Origin: Coffea arabica
Taxonomy: Eukaryota > Streptophyta > Magnoliopsida > Gentianales > Rubiaceae
Assembly (NCBI RefSeq): GCF_036785885.1
Contig: NC_092322.1
Location: 37,655,994-37,719,993, forward strand
Reading direction: 5' to 3'
DNA: 64,000 nucleotides
Part shown: one piece after another, positions 48,885-60,195 of the stretch
Layout: each line of letters begins with the position of its first letter
Position numbering within the stretch: the stretch's first letter is position 1
The notes under the pieces: generated by a model
Told to the model about the DNA's origin: nothing
Seen by the model: only the letters and a program-made list of their open reading frames with translations
Database searches by the model: none
Made by a program: the position numbers and the translations under genes

Positions 48885-51800
48885 CTAAAGGAAAAGAGTG
48901 ATCATCAACAAACATGTCATAATAATTATGAATCTTAAAATTAATTTTCCAATCAGCCCACCCGAACTGAAATCATGCAAATTTAACACATGTTTCACAC
49001 CATAAGCACCTACAAATGCTAAAGCAATTCACTCCTATCTATCTGCAGGAAAAGTAGTCACAAATTCTCAGTTTTTACTTCAACCTCAATAATTGAAAAC
49101 TTTGCTTACCAAAAAAAAAAAAAAAAAAAATAATTACAATAATAAGCAACGCAATTACACATTATTGACTATATATGATAAATCGACCGGAACTGATCAG
49201 TGGTCTAAATAATGGTATTCCCAAGTCACTTTTACACAAATTGATGCTTAATTCCTTGACTTTGAGGGAGACTATCTGAAAAATTTTACGAAGGAAATCA
49301 TACTACATATAGAGCAGAGATCAGTTCACTTAGCTGAGCCTTAATTAAACATATGTTATTTGAATTTTCCTTCAGAAGATTCCAAAAAGAACCGATTCCT
49401 AGCCATGAGATCCCCCCCCACCACAAAAAAAAAAAAAAATCTTTAGACAGCAGGGCAGGGATTCACGAAAACTCTATATAGTAATGAAATTCATAAATAC
49501 TTCTACTGTAGGAAATACTCTAATTCATAAATACTCTAATCATGTTCACTGCCCCAAAGTCCACTGTAGGAAATTTGAGTTATACAACAGATTCTCAAGT
49601 CACCTATGCAAGTAAGTTCTAACTGTTCCTTGCAATAAATAAACCACATACATAAATTTTCTTTTAAAACGAATTTGCTAATGTTATTCTCAATAAACCA
49701 AAAATTGACTTATTCTCGATAAAAAAAATGAAAAAAAATCATAGTTTTGCATTAAATAAGACAAAAAAAGTCCTTTTTGGCCCCTTTACAAGATAAGGCA
49801 AAGAAAGTCTTATAACTCTAGCTATTGTATCTGACAATAATTTCACCTTGTTCTGCAGCCATTGTTTAAAAAAATGATACAAGTTTAACACTCGTAAAAT
49901 CTCGAGTGGATACTACCAGAATAAGATATATTCAAAATTACCTTTTGAATACTTGATTAACAATTGAGTAAGCAAAATTGTGGCTCTCAAAGATAGACTG
50001 CTCCTTTCATTTAAATTTTGGAAGAATTATTATGAAGCTGTTAGGTTGGATAGCCAAGAACAACTACATAACGATAGAACAATAGCAGAATATGTGCTAT
50101 TCTTCCTTCAGGTAATTATTTATGGTATTTTTCATCCTTTTGTAGTGATGAAGTAAATGTTAAGGGTTATTTTGTATGGTCATCCACGGAATAATTCAAC
50201 TGGAAGTAAATACATTTCAAAATGTTTCATTATTGCATAAGATTGATTATGTCATTTTTTTTATTTGTTTGTTCCTCTATACTAAAGATGAAATAAATGA
50301 AAATACAAGTAGGCACATTGATTGCGTATTTGTTTAGCAAGATGTACTTTGTACCATGTGTTTCCTGTCTTAGGAAATATATAAGTGAGCTTCTCAAATA
50401 TTGAACAAAGTTGATTTTCTCAAAGAACATGCGACTCAAAAAAAAATTTTGGCAAATGGGATTGGTAAAAAAAAATAGACGTTTTGGTTTCCTCTTTATT
50501 TGGGGTTCCTTGCCAATTTTGTTCTAGTCCCCATGGTATTGAGAATATTTGCATGCGGTACACATATAGATGGCTCAGGTTAACAGCAATTTGTACAATT
50601 TTCTTCACATAAAACCTTTTCTAATTAGTTAGTTAATACATCCTATATGATTCCCCGAGCTTGATTGAGATTCACCAGATAAACCATTGGCTCTCCGGAT
50701 TCTGAATCCAACACTTCTTTTATTTTTTTCCTTCTTTTAGAGGAATTCAAGAAGACAAAATTGAATAAATTAATTAGCAACTTTCTAATTGCAGTCACAT
50801 GCAAGGCATATACTGCTATTTATTTATTTATTTTGGGGCTAAATTCCGGCATGTATACCTTGATTCAAACAACTAAAGAATCCCACTTGACTTGGTGGCT
50901 CTTGAGAGTTGAGCCCATGAGATTCTGAAATAGTATTGCAAATTATTCATTTCAAAGCAGCCAGAGAAAGCAAATTATTGGCATTTTCTCCAACCTTCTT
51001 CCATGTAATGATACGTGCATGGATGTTCTTATGGCCTTTTATGTTCTCATTATTGCTCTTTTATGAATGTTCTTACAGATATCGAATCATTTGACTGCTT
51101 CTGAAAGTTGACCCAAAAAGACTATAAATTATGATTATGTATATATGCCAGGAACGTGCTTACGAAATTATTAGAGACAAAGTCAATGGTAGTTATCAAA
51201 AAGCTTATTATCATCAAAAATATTAAAATGTTTAAGAATCAATTGTATTTTGTCCCCCAAACTGAAAATCAAAACCCAGTTTTCTACGAAATTATTTCTC
51301 TTTGACATTTCACCTAACATCTTATATGCATTCCCAAATTAATCACATTTAACTTAAACACCTAGTCTCAAGTCCTTTCCTAGATGTTTCATATGACTAT
51401 TAAGCATATTTTACCCGTAGACAATAAAAATTACAACCATTTCCTAGATGTTTCAACGGACAATTTCAGCCCCAAAATTGCAATAAATTCTTCAAATTCT
51501 CAGCCTTGATTTCACAAGAAAATCTTGACAAACAAAACAAATGAAATATAAATAAATTACAGCAATATAATCAAACGATTTCAAGAGAATATGATGGTCT
51601 AACCTCGTAACCGCTATTTTTCATATGCTCTTTGGTTGGCTACCACCGTTGCTAACCCTTTTGTTGTGTCTGACAGGGGGGAAACCCTTTCTCCTGAACC
51701 TGTGCTATCTATAAAGCATATTTAGCTTTTCCTCCGCGCCTAGGCAGGCCAATTGATTGACCGAAATGAGAATCAATGTAGTAGAAGGCAGAAACAGAGA

Positions 51801-52139
51801 CTAAGGCATGAAACCTACCAAAAGAGTTCAGCCTGAAGATATGATAGAATTGTTTAGCCCGCTTGATCAATTTTCTAAATTTTAGCAAAAGCTAATCCCG
51901 TTCCATAAGATGATGATCGTACTCCTTCCTTTTCCAGGAAAAAATTTATACAATCTTCCGTGAGGTGAGAAGATAATAAAAAGAAGGGAAGCAACTTTAG
52001 AGAGATGTGGAAACCCAAACCGTTTTCAGAAACCGATTATTTTCTTACTTTAATATGTAAATTTTTTACTTTTAGTATTAATAAGTTTAAATTAAACAAA
52101 AGTAACATTTGTCAAATAATAAGTAAATTAAATTACTGA
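48885..52139. other. AT-rich interior of the MULE, nothing recognised
   Basis: No gene identified. Homopolymer A runs at 49110-49130 and 49424-49439. 51600-52020 is less AT-rich and could be another captured fragment, but no frame stands out. Confidence 0.45.
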
Positions 52140-54521
52140 AAGGGTAAATTTCTATTTTTGACTAAAACTTATCTTTCAGGCATATACTTACTAGTTTTAA
52201 TTAAAAACTTACTAAAGTTAATATTAATTATTTTAATATAATATTTAAAAAGTCGCTAAAAAATTCGATTTCTCACTAAAGATAATAGAAACCTGTAATA
52301 GTAGGTTTTCCTAACATCGTTACCATAACTATAGGCACTGTAGCACTGTCCTAAGTCATATCAAAGAAAAATAACATTTAAAAAGGACCAGATTGGTTAA
52401 ATTTTCCAATTTTATGGGCCGTGGTAGAATAAGGAGAAAGTTGAGGGGTCGGACTGCAATTTTGGAAAGCTTTTCATGCATGCTTCGCCGAAGCTATTCT
52501 TCTTCTTCGCTGTTTCTGGGTTCATCCGAAACAAGCTTGGAATCTTATGCAGCAATTTTAACAACAAATCCAATCTCAAGTCCTTGTCAAATTCCCAAAC
52601 CCATCATCAAGATATTATGCTAAGCACATAAAAGGAAAAATCTGAGCTGAGGAACTTGCAAGAACCCAGGTTCGTTCATTGGTTTCAAGTTCTGGGTTTT
52701 CATGTCAAAATCAAACAAGCACCAAACTCTCAAGCCAAAACAACAATCAAACCCAAATCTTGTACTTTGCCCTCCTAAGAATTCTCAGACCGAAATTACA
52801 CGCACAAACAGGAACAAAAAATGCAACCTTTAGTTCATCAGATTACATATGTGGGAAACACTATCTGTTCATGGCCTCTCGATTGAATTCTTAGTTCAGA
52901 TTCACATTAAATGAACAAAGGGCCGACACCAGGCCTATCAATAGCACAACAACATCCCTAAACATATCCACAGTCATCGTCATCAGGCATGAGCAGCAAC
53001 TAAAAACTTAGAAAAGGAAGAAAATATGCATCAGTGACTGAAATCTCTATGAAAGTTGTATTAAACCAACATTGAGAGGAATCCATGGTTACCTGAGAGC
53101 ACTAAAGCCGCTAGACGATCATGAAATTCCCCAAGAAACGAGCGGTTCTGGAAGACGCAACCCACGAACTGTTTTTGCAAAAAATTTTCAGCCCTGATGA
53201 AGGCGCTACTTTGGGCCGAGATTTCACTTGCTTAGAGCCGTTTTCTCCCAGGGATTTGTGAACAAAATTTCTCCTAATACCTCCCAAGAAGGTGCAGAAC
53301 CCATGAAATCACTCAAAAACTAGAAATCAGAATGAGAAATCAATCTGGAAGGGGGATGGTCTGCCATCCTGGTACCAGATTTTCTGCAACTTTTCCTTCT
53401 TCCTTTCTTCTCCAGCCAGCCCGAAGCTCCTTCCTTCCTCTTGTTTTCTTTTTTTTTTTCAGATTTCCCCCAAGCTCTCTTTTTTCTCTCTTGGTAGCAG
53501 CCCCCCTTTCTTTTTCTTCCCTGGTTTTTCTCCTGCCCAGCCCGTAGCCTCTCCAAGCTTTTTCTCTCCCCCCAGCTCTCTTTCTTTCTTTGCTGTTGCT
53601 TCCTTATCCCAAAAACCCTCCTTGTTCAGCTGTTCCCCCCTCTTTCTTTTTTTTTTTTGGATTTCTCCCCACGAAACCCTTTTTCTTTTCCTCTCTTAAA
53701 ACCTCTCTTGCCCGAGGCCCTTTCTGGTTTTCTTTGCTCCTCCCCCGCGCAGCCTTCCCTTCCTTGTTTCCTCTCTACTGCCCGAAAGCTCTCTAGCTTT
53801 CCTTCTTGCCTTTGCCCGTAACTTTTCTTTTCCCTCAATCTCCTGTCTCTTCTTGGTTTCTCTTTCTGGTTTCCTACCCTTTTTCCTCCAGCCCGTCACC
53901 TCAGCTCTCTCTCTCGCTTGGCCTTTTATTTCTTTCCTCCAACCCTTTCTTTTTCTTTTCCGGTTTTTCATTCTTGCTCTTGCCTTGTTGCCTGTGGCCT
54001 ATCCCTTTGCCAGATTTTCGTCTTTTTTTCAGAATTTTCCTAAGCCTCCAAGTGTCTTGCCACCTAAATCCCCTTTGCATGTGTTGTCAACCAAGAATAT
54101 GGACATTTGTCCTATTTGCATGCACTCCACTTGTCTAATATCCCCCTAATACACTTGTCTAATGATCCTCTAATACACTTGTCTTCTTATTTTCATTTAT
54201 TTATTATATATTTTTCAAAAATAATTTAGGTAAACAAAATAAATGTTAATTCCTAATTGCAAATGCATTGCACAATTTTCATTTATTTTAAAAAAAAATT
54301 GAGTCTAAAAGGATTAAAGACAAATTTTGAATTTTTTGTGAGAATTTTTTTCTTTTTTTTAGAAATTTAATACAAACATACCTTAAAAATAAATATAATA
54401 AACCTAATTTATAAAAATAAAGAAAAATGAACATTAACTATCAATAAAAATAAAAATAAAATAAAATAAAACAAGAATAAAGTTAAAATTGAATAAAATA
54501 AATGAAATTTTGTTGTCTACA

Positions 54522-54540
54522 GCTTGCCCCTCTTTGTCTG
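54522..54540 (-). other. Polypurine tract of the Tat/Ogre-like element
   Basis: On the minus strand CAGACAAAGAGGGGCAAGC directly precedes the LTR start TGTAGACAAC at 54521. Related GGGGCAAGT/ACTGGGGC phrases occur near 56754, 56845 and 56955. Confidence 0.7.
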
Positions 54541-54700
54541 AGTTTCAAAGAGACTCGTGACAAAGATGTAGACACCAAATACTTACCTGTGTTATTCCAA
54601 TGACGAACTAAATCAAACAACACAAAGTGATTAGTTCAAAATGCTCCAAAATAAAAGATCGCAAGTGGGATAAAACCCAAGGGTAACGGAAGTAGGAAGA

Positions 54701-55612
54701 CACATTAGTGGGATGAATCCAATGCTAACAGTGATAAAAAAACACGTTAGTGAGATAAACTCGATACTAACGATGATAGAAAAAACACGTTAGTGAGACA
54801 AACTCAATGCTAACGGATATAAAAGACACGCTAATGGGTTGGATCCAATGCTAACGGATATAAAAGACACATTAGTGAGTTGGACCCGATGCTAATGGAT
54901 ATAAAAGGCACGTTAGTAGGTTGGACCCGATGCTAATAGTGATAGAAAAGACATGTTGGTGGGTTGGATCCGATGCTAATGGTGATAGAAGAACACGTTA
55001 CTGAGATAAACTCGATGCTAATGGTGATAGAAAAATGGATATAAATGACACGCTAGTGGATTGGACCCAATACTAACGGTGATAGAAGAGATACGTTAGT
55101 AGGTTGGATCTGATGCTAACGATAATAGAAGTCACATTAGTGGGTTAAACTCAATGCTAACAGATATAAAAGACACGTTAGTGGGTTGGACCCGATGCTA
55201 AAGGATATAAAAAACATGCTAGTGAGTTAGACCTAATGCTAACGGTGATAGAAGAGACACTTTAGTAGGTTGGACCCGATGCTAATGGTGATAGAAGCCA
55301 CGTTACTGCGTTAAACCCAATACTAACGGATATAAAAGACACGTTAGTGAATTGGACCCGATGCTAACGGATATAAAAGACATGTTAGTGGATTGGATCC
55401 GATGCTAACGGTGATAGAAAAGACACGTTAGTGGGTTGGACCCGATGCTAACAGATATAAAAGACGCGTTAGTGGGTTGGACCCAATGCTAACAGTGATA
55501 GAAAAACACGACACACGTTAGTGAGATAAATTCGATGCTAACGGTGATAGAAAAAACATGACACACGTTAGTGAGATAAACTCGATGCTAACGGTGAAAG
55601 AAAAAAACACAT
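54701..55612. repeat. Minisatellite, about 21 units of 41-46 bp
   Basis: Units follow the pattern CACGTTAGTGGGTTGGACCC, GATGCTAACG, then either GTGATAGAA or GATATAAAAG. I count about 21 full units and one partial. The two spacer types are interspersed, which suggests higher-order amplification. It lies in the non-coding interior just inside the 3-prime LTR. The short palindromic theme CGTTAGTG / GCTAACG recurs in each unit. Confidence 0.9.
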
Positions 55613-57927
55613 TATTGCATGAAAGAGTTCTTGAATACTTACCTGAAAAATCTTTCAAAAATTGCTGCAGTTTGAACCAATTTTTGTACAATCAATCATT
55701 TGCTTTGCATTGTGGCATTGTTGCTCCTCCTTAAACCCTTGATTCGCACTTCCTCCTGAATGTTTAATTGTTAGGCGACATTCCATGACTTTATTATAAA
55801 AATAATTTTTCCTAGTTTTGCTAAGTGAAACAATCAAAATAATGCCACCACAATTCGATCCATCTGGCTTTCGACAAACGTGTAAACATGAGTACTTTGA
55901 TATTTTTCTCTCGATACTGCAAAACCCGACCTTGCACCGTAAATTGCATCCCGGTTGCCTTAACTTCCAATGTTAACTTAACATGAAAACTTATACATAT
56001 GTACATTTCGATAAATCGAGAAAATTGTCATTTGATAAAATCCAATGAGACAAATGAAACTATGCAACACCCAAAGAATTTTTATACAAAAATGTCAAAA
56101 ACCAAAGTAAAGCAAAAAATAACCATAGACTTGCATTGAAAGAAAAAGATGATTTTAGAGAAATGAATCACAAATCTAACAATCTATGTTGACAACCAAA
56201 ATACTTTGGCCTCTAAATAGTGCCCCGTTTTACCCTTTGGATATTGTCTGTCCGAAATTCAATGCCAGCAGAAAAACCATTATGTAAAAAGGAATCCCAA
56301 TGAACTGAGTCACCTTTGCTTTCTTTGTGCAACCCTACTTTAGCGTCATTTTGGGTTTTCACTAAGATTACCCTCCATTCTTTTGTTTTATCCTTTTTCT
56401 TTCTCTTTTTTTCCTATTTTCCTTCTTGATTTTCTTTCTTTGTTTTTTCTCTTTTAAAAGCATCCTTACGGGTTTTCACATGATGAGTAGTGTCAACCTC
56501 ACACCTAATCAATTCAGAAATACATCTAAAAAATTTTCTAGCATCAGTATATGAATATCACTTGCCAATTAAGTAGAAAATTCCTTGACAGAGATATTAC
56601 AAAGAACAGAAGTCAAGACTTTCAACATTTGTAATAGGGTCAGGTGGGTGCTTAGAAAAGTCAAGACTTGAAAGCGGATTTCAAATGTAATTTAAATGAT
56701 CAGAAATCGCATTGTTGCATCAACCCTACTTTAGGGTTAAATCAAAACTTGCCCCAGTTTATTCTCAACTGAATCTCTTTTCTTTAATTGTTTCTTTTTT
56801 TCTTCTCTCATTCCATTCACCTTTTGAAAATTTTCAAAATTGGCCCCAGTTTAATTTTTAACTGGGGTTTTTTCCTTTAATTTTCTTTCCTTTTGTTCCT
56901 TTATCACTTTTCACTTCTTGAGGCTTTTCTTTCCTCTTTTTTTCAACTCAAACTTGCCCCAGTATAGAGTTTGCGATCCTCAGGGGTTGCCAAACGAAAT
57001 AATTTATTCTGAAGGTTCAAAAGGGATAACTAGAGATAGAATGTTTAATTGGAAAGGAAGAAGGCCTGACTTTTATTTCGTTCCTTACATTAACTCTGAA
57101 AGGAAACTTTTATTAATGCGAAATTTCTTGCATGTATCTGAATTAATTGACTGAGGAAGACTCCTGTTCATCCATATCTGTGAAACATAAGTGATTCGCC
57201 GGACAATACTCTTCCTTTTTCTTTTCTTTCCCTCTTTTTTTTTTTTTTTGACAACATACCCTTTCCAATCTTGCACCGACAACAGTTGCCTCAACACTTT
57301 GTCTCTTTTTCGAGTAGTCATGCTGTCTCTTTTCCGAGTAGTCACGATTTAACCCTTTTATTATAAGCACATGTCACTCCTTTTGACTGCATTTAGTTGC
57401 TTCTCATCAAATAAAGATTATTGTTCTTGACACTGCTTTCCATCAGCCTCCTTTTTCTGCTTTTTATTCAAGTGACTACTAATTTTATTTCCTTCATCTT
57501 GATCCCCTTTCGGTCTGAGTCCCTTCTTCGAATCTCTTTGAAGTATGTTCGGATACCTCCTCGCTATTCCTATATTCATGCAGTATTGAGATTACAGCCA
57601 TCAATTTCCGGAATGGTAATATCCAAAGGGTCAGGGGGTTTTATTTTAGGTCATCTGAAAAGAATGTGTAAGTCACAGTACATATAAAACTGTACATTTT
57701 ATTGCATTTTAAGAAAAAAAAAACCAAACTTAATATCATGTTACTTGCTAAACGAAACGTATCTTCAAAAGCCACTTGATTGAAAACTATTTACAAAAAA
57801 CATAGTTAAACAAAAGATGCACGCATGAACTATTTTTCATTGGCTTTAACCAAAATAATTCCCCAAATTTATCAAAAATTCTCTTCAAGAGGGAGAAATT
57901 TCATTAATTCATCCCCTTCCAGGATTT
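55613..57927. other. Non-coding interior of the Tat/Ogre-like element
   Basis: No gag-pol motif on either strand. Pyrimidine-rich on the plus strand (56370-56450, 56770-56940), with repeated TTGCCCCAGT phrases. Short open frames here have no recognisable domain. Confidence 0.5.
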
Positions 57928-58209
57928 TCAAATTTCTTCATTAGGGGCGAATGCCTCAAAGGTGGTGTGATGAGTTACTTGAGAGTCTGGGCAATCTTGA
58001 CGCATTTGAATGCTAGCCGGGTTGATTTGGATGTTATGGGGGTAAGTATATGAAAAACTAGAAGTAGGGTAGGTGAAAGTCTCTTTGGGTATGTTTGCAA
58101 AGGACGGTGCAAAGGTAACTTGGGTATAGGATAGAGAAGATAGTTGATTTACAGTGTCTACTGGAGGTGCCGTGGTGGACCTGTCAGATGATTCCGGATA
58201 TGCACTCAT
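57928..58209 (-). CDS. Short hypothetical ORF in the Tat/Ogre-like interior
   Basis: 93 codons from ATG 58209 (MSAYPESSDRSTTAPPVDTV) to the stop near 57928, rich in Ser, Thr, Pro and Tyr, with no known motif. It is the only minus-strand frame of some quality in the interior and lies about 2 kb downstream of the PBS, where Ogre-type elements carry an extra ORF or the start of gag. It may be the remnant N-terminus of such a gene; it may also be chance. Confidence 0.35.
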   Translation of the reverse strand: MSAYPESSDRSTTAPPVDTVNQLSSLSYTQVTFAPSFANIPKETFTYPTSSFSYTYPHNIQINPASIQMRQDCPDSQVTHHTTFEAFAPNEEI

Positions 58210-60174
58210 GTTTACACGTTTCTAAAAGCTCGGCTGCGAGATCGTGTGACGATAGGGTTTTTTCTTGTAACTATGTTTAAAAAAACACCTGACATTTTAG
58301 GAAAAACCCTATTTAAATTCCTCTCTTGACCAGCTGTTGACAAAGTAAGAAAAGAAAAAGACACGAGTTAGTATATATTGACGTAATTTGGATGCATGTC
58401 CTATTAGGGGACCCTTTTTATGCCAAGGGTTGGCCTAGCATGAAAATGTAATTCTTCAGGGTAGGCACTATACAATACCTGATGGATCCGATCAACTTAT
58501 TGCCATTCGATTGGAAGGTAATTTGAAAATTTTGGCTAATTGAACGACAGGAGATTTCTAGCCTGATCGAACATGGGTAAAGTCCGAATGGATTGATTGC
58601 TTTGATTGATACGAGAATTTATAAAAACACACCGATTTGACCTTGAAGAACTTTCTATCGGAGAGATTGAAATTTGTTGACAAATTTTCTCAGTGAAGCA
58701 TGGATCGAAACCCCAACCGATCAAATGGCTGGATGCAATGGATGGTTTTCTCAAAATCGACTAGGTTTCCCAATTTGAAATTTGACATTGAAACCTTAAT
58801 TGGTCAAATGGGTTGAATGAAATTGATGATTTGCTAAAAATAGACTGGCTCACCTAATCGATAAAAGTCCTAATTTGACATTTTTTGTTGCCAACGCATT
58901 AATCTATGAGTCTTCTACAATCAAGATTTTGGCTTTAATTCATTTATTGTCTCAATATGAGGAGTCATTCATGAATTTATTCAATTTAAGGCCCTTTATG
59001 CAAAGGATTTTTTTTACCAATTTGATAAAATCGGCCAAAAAAAATGAGTATTAGAGGCTCATATTCTACTATACAAAAGATCGCTTTATGAAAATGATCG
59101 GATCCTACCTTATCTTGTGCACTATCCCTCCGGATGTTACAAAAATGTAAACGTGCAAGTCTCCTTGGATTAAGTATTGGAGACAAAAGGGTGGATTATT
59201 CCTAACATGGGATTCCCTTTGCGGCATTCCCACCTAAAGTTCATGCATGATGCCAATTTATCAAAATAATTAAATATGCAATTTGAAATGAAAACAAGAC
59301 CTAAAAGGACCCTTTGTATGCCAGGGTAGGCCTAAAATGATATGCAATTATTAGTCTACAAATGCAATACATCGAAATTTAACCGTGCAATAACCTATAT
59401 AAGAGGGTAGGTTCTAAAAGAGGATCATGCCAGATCTCTTATTTTCTAGCGTTTGTGAATGCAAAAGGCAAGAAAACAAGGAAATGTTAGTTCAACACAT
59501 AACACGTTGTGGCAATTAAATGATATAAAAAGCAAGAAAAAAAAATAAGGAAAAAGGGGTGAATCACTCCCCTCGTGCTTAGTGTGCCTAATTGGGTAAG
59601 GTTGACTCTATCCTAGGGTATTTCTAATATGGATGCATGAGGTTTGGCTTACTAATGCATCTAGACTCGATAAGGTTTCAGACTCATAAATCTTCAGACC
59701 AAAAGGTGAAGAGTCATCAATCCCCAGGCCTTCGGTTACTGGCTCGAGTGATCCCTTAGGCATTACTATGGGCGCAGAGCACACCATCCATCTACCTAAG
59801 GAAATCAATCCTAATCCTACAAGGAAGTGTGGGAAACACCCACGAAAAAAAGAAAAAATAGGCTAAAAAGTAATGCATGCACGTATGAAGTGCTTTTCTT
59901 TTGAGGGGAGGGATTATAATACTATCAAAGGCAGGTGAAGGTTCTAGGGTTTCTACCCCTCCCCACCAAGATGCAAGCGCGATATTCAAGTCCACATAAA
60001 TGAAAGTAAACAAACAAACAAACGATCGCATACGCGGATATTGAGATGATTGCGCGTGTAGATGCAAGAAAACCCTAAAAAGGAAAAAATGCAACCTAAA
60101 AACCTCCCAATGTGATATATAAGAAGGTTAAAAGAAGAAAAGAATTGCCTAAATTAAATGCTTAGACTCTCTAA
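58210..60174. other. Untranslated leader of the Tat/Ogre-like element
   Basis: Between PBS and the first ORF on the minus strand. No gene seen. Two phrases AGGGGACCCTTTTTATGCC and AGGACCCTTTGTATGCC (58406, 59309) show an internal duplication about 900 bp apart. Confidence 0.45.
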
Positions 60175-60193
60175 ATCCCCAGTGGAGTCGCCA
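60175..60193 (-). other. Primer binding site of the Tat/Ogre-like element
   Basis: On the minus strand the LTR ends GCGACA, then GC and TGGCGACTCCACTGGGGAT. The TGG start and the TGGCGACTCC core fit the tRNA-Arg-type primer used by Tat/Ogre elements; the tRNA assignment is from memory. Confidence 0.65.
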
Positions 60194-60195
60194 GC

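Larger units (their letters stand above)
45206..52351. mobile_element. Non-autonomous Mutator-like element (MULE), 7.1 kb
   Basis: Flanked by a perfect 9-bp duplication TAAGTCATA (45197-45205, 52352-52360); the empty site is present in the other LTR near 62270. The ends are decayed inverted repeats, GGA...ATAGTTATGGTAACGA on the left and its inverted copy TCGTTACCATAACTAT...TCC on the right, aligning over about 35 bp without gaps. A 9-bp duplication with TIRs is the Mutator signature. The inside is very AT-rich and has no transposase. It contains direct duplications (45320-45625 and 46830-47080), an extra copy of the right end at 48650-48884, and one unidentified gene-like fragment. Confidence 0.8.
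43119..54521 (-). repeat. 3-prime LTR of the Tat/Ogre-like element, split by a MULE
   Basis: The LTR sequence is 43119-45205 plus 52361-54521 (about 4248 bp). The intact counterpart 60196-64000 passes through the insertion point without a gap (CATTAAGTCATATCAAAG near 62268). The LTR carries a short degenerate repeat of TAGCGTTGGACTAGTG-type units (44127-44280, also 61210-61350) and a long pyrimidine-rich zone (53380-54060). Open frames inside it, such as 52393-52623, recur in both LTRs but have no known domain. Confidence 0.82.

Noticed and set aside
45206-52351. CACTA or hAT classification of the 7.1-kb element
   Set aside because: Duplication is 9 bp, not 3 or 8, and the ends do not begin with CACTA. 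Mutator-like fits best.
52393-52623. 76-codon plus-strand frame, repeated at 62309-62539
   Set aside because: It lies within an LTR present twice, antisense to the element, with no known domain.
53332-54149. Ser/Phe/Pro-rich frames and their Lys/Arg/Glu-rich antisense frames
   Set aside because: Produced by a pyrimidine-rich stretch of the LTR. Not conserved as protein between the two LTR copies (frame changes at homopolymers).
43119-54521. One uninterrupted 11.4-kb LTR
   Set aside because: The partner copy at 60196 lacks 45206-52351, and a 9-bp duplication flanks that segment, so it is a later insertion.
54701-55612. CRISPR-like array
   Set aside because: Units are contiguous minisatellite repeats with degenerate sequence and no unique spacers, in a plant retrotransposon.
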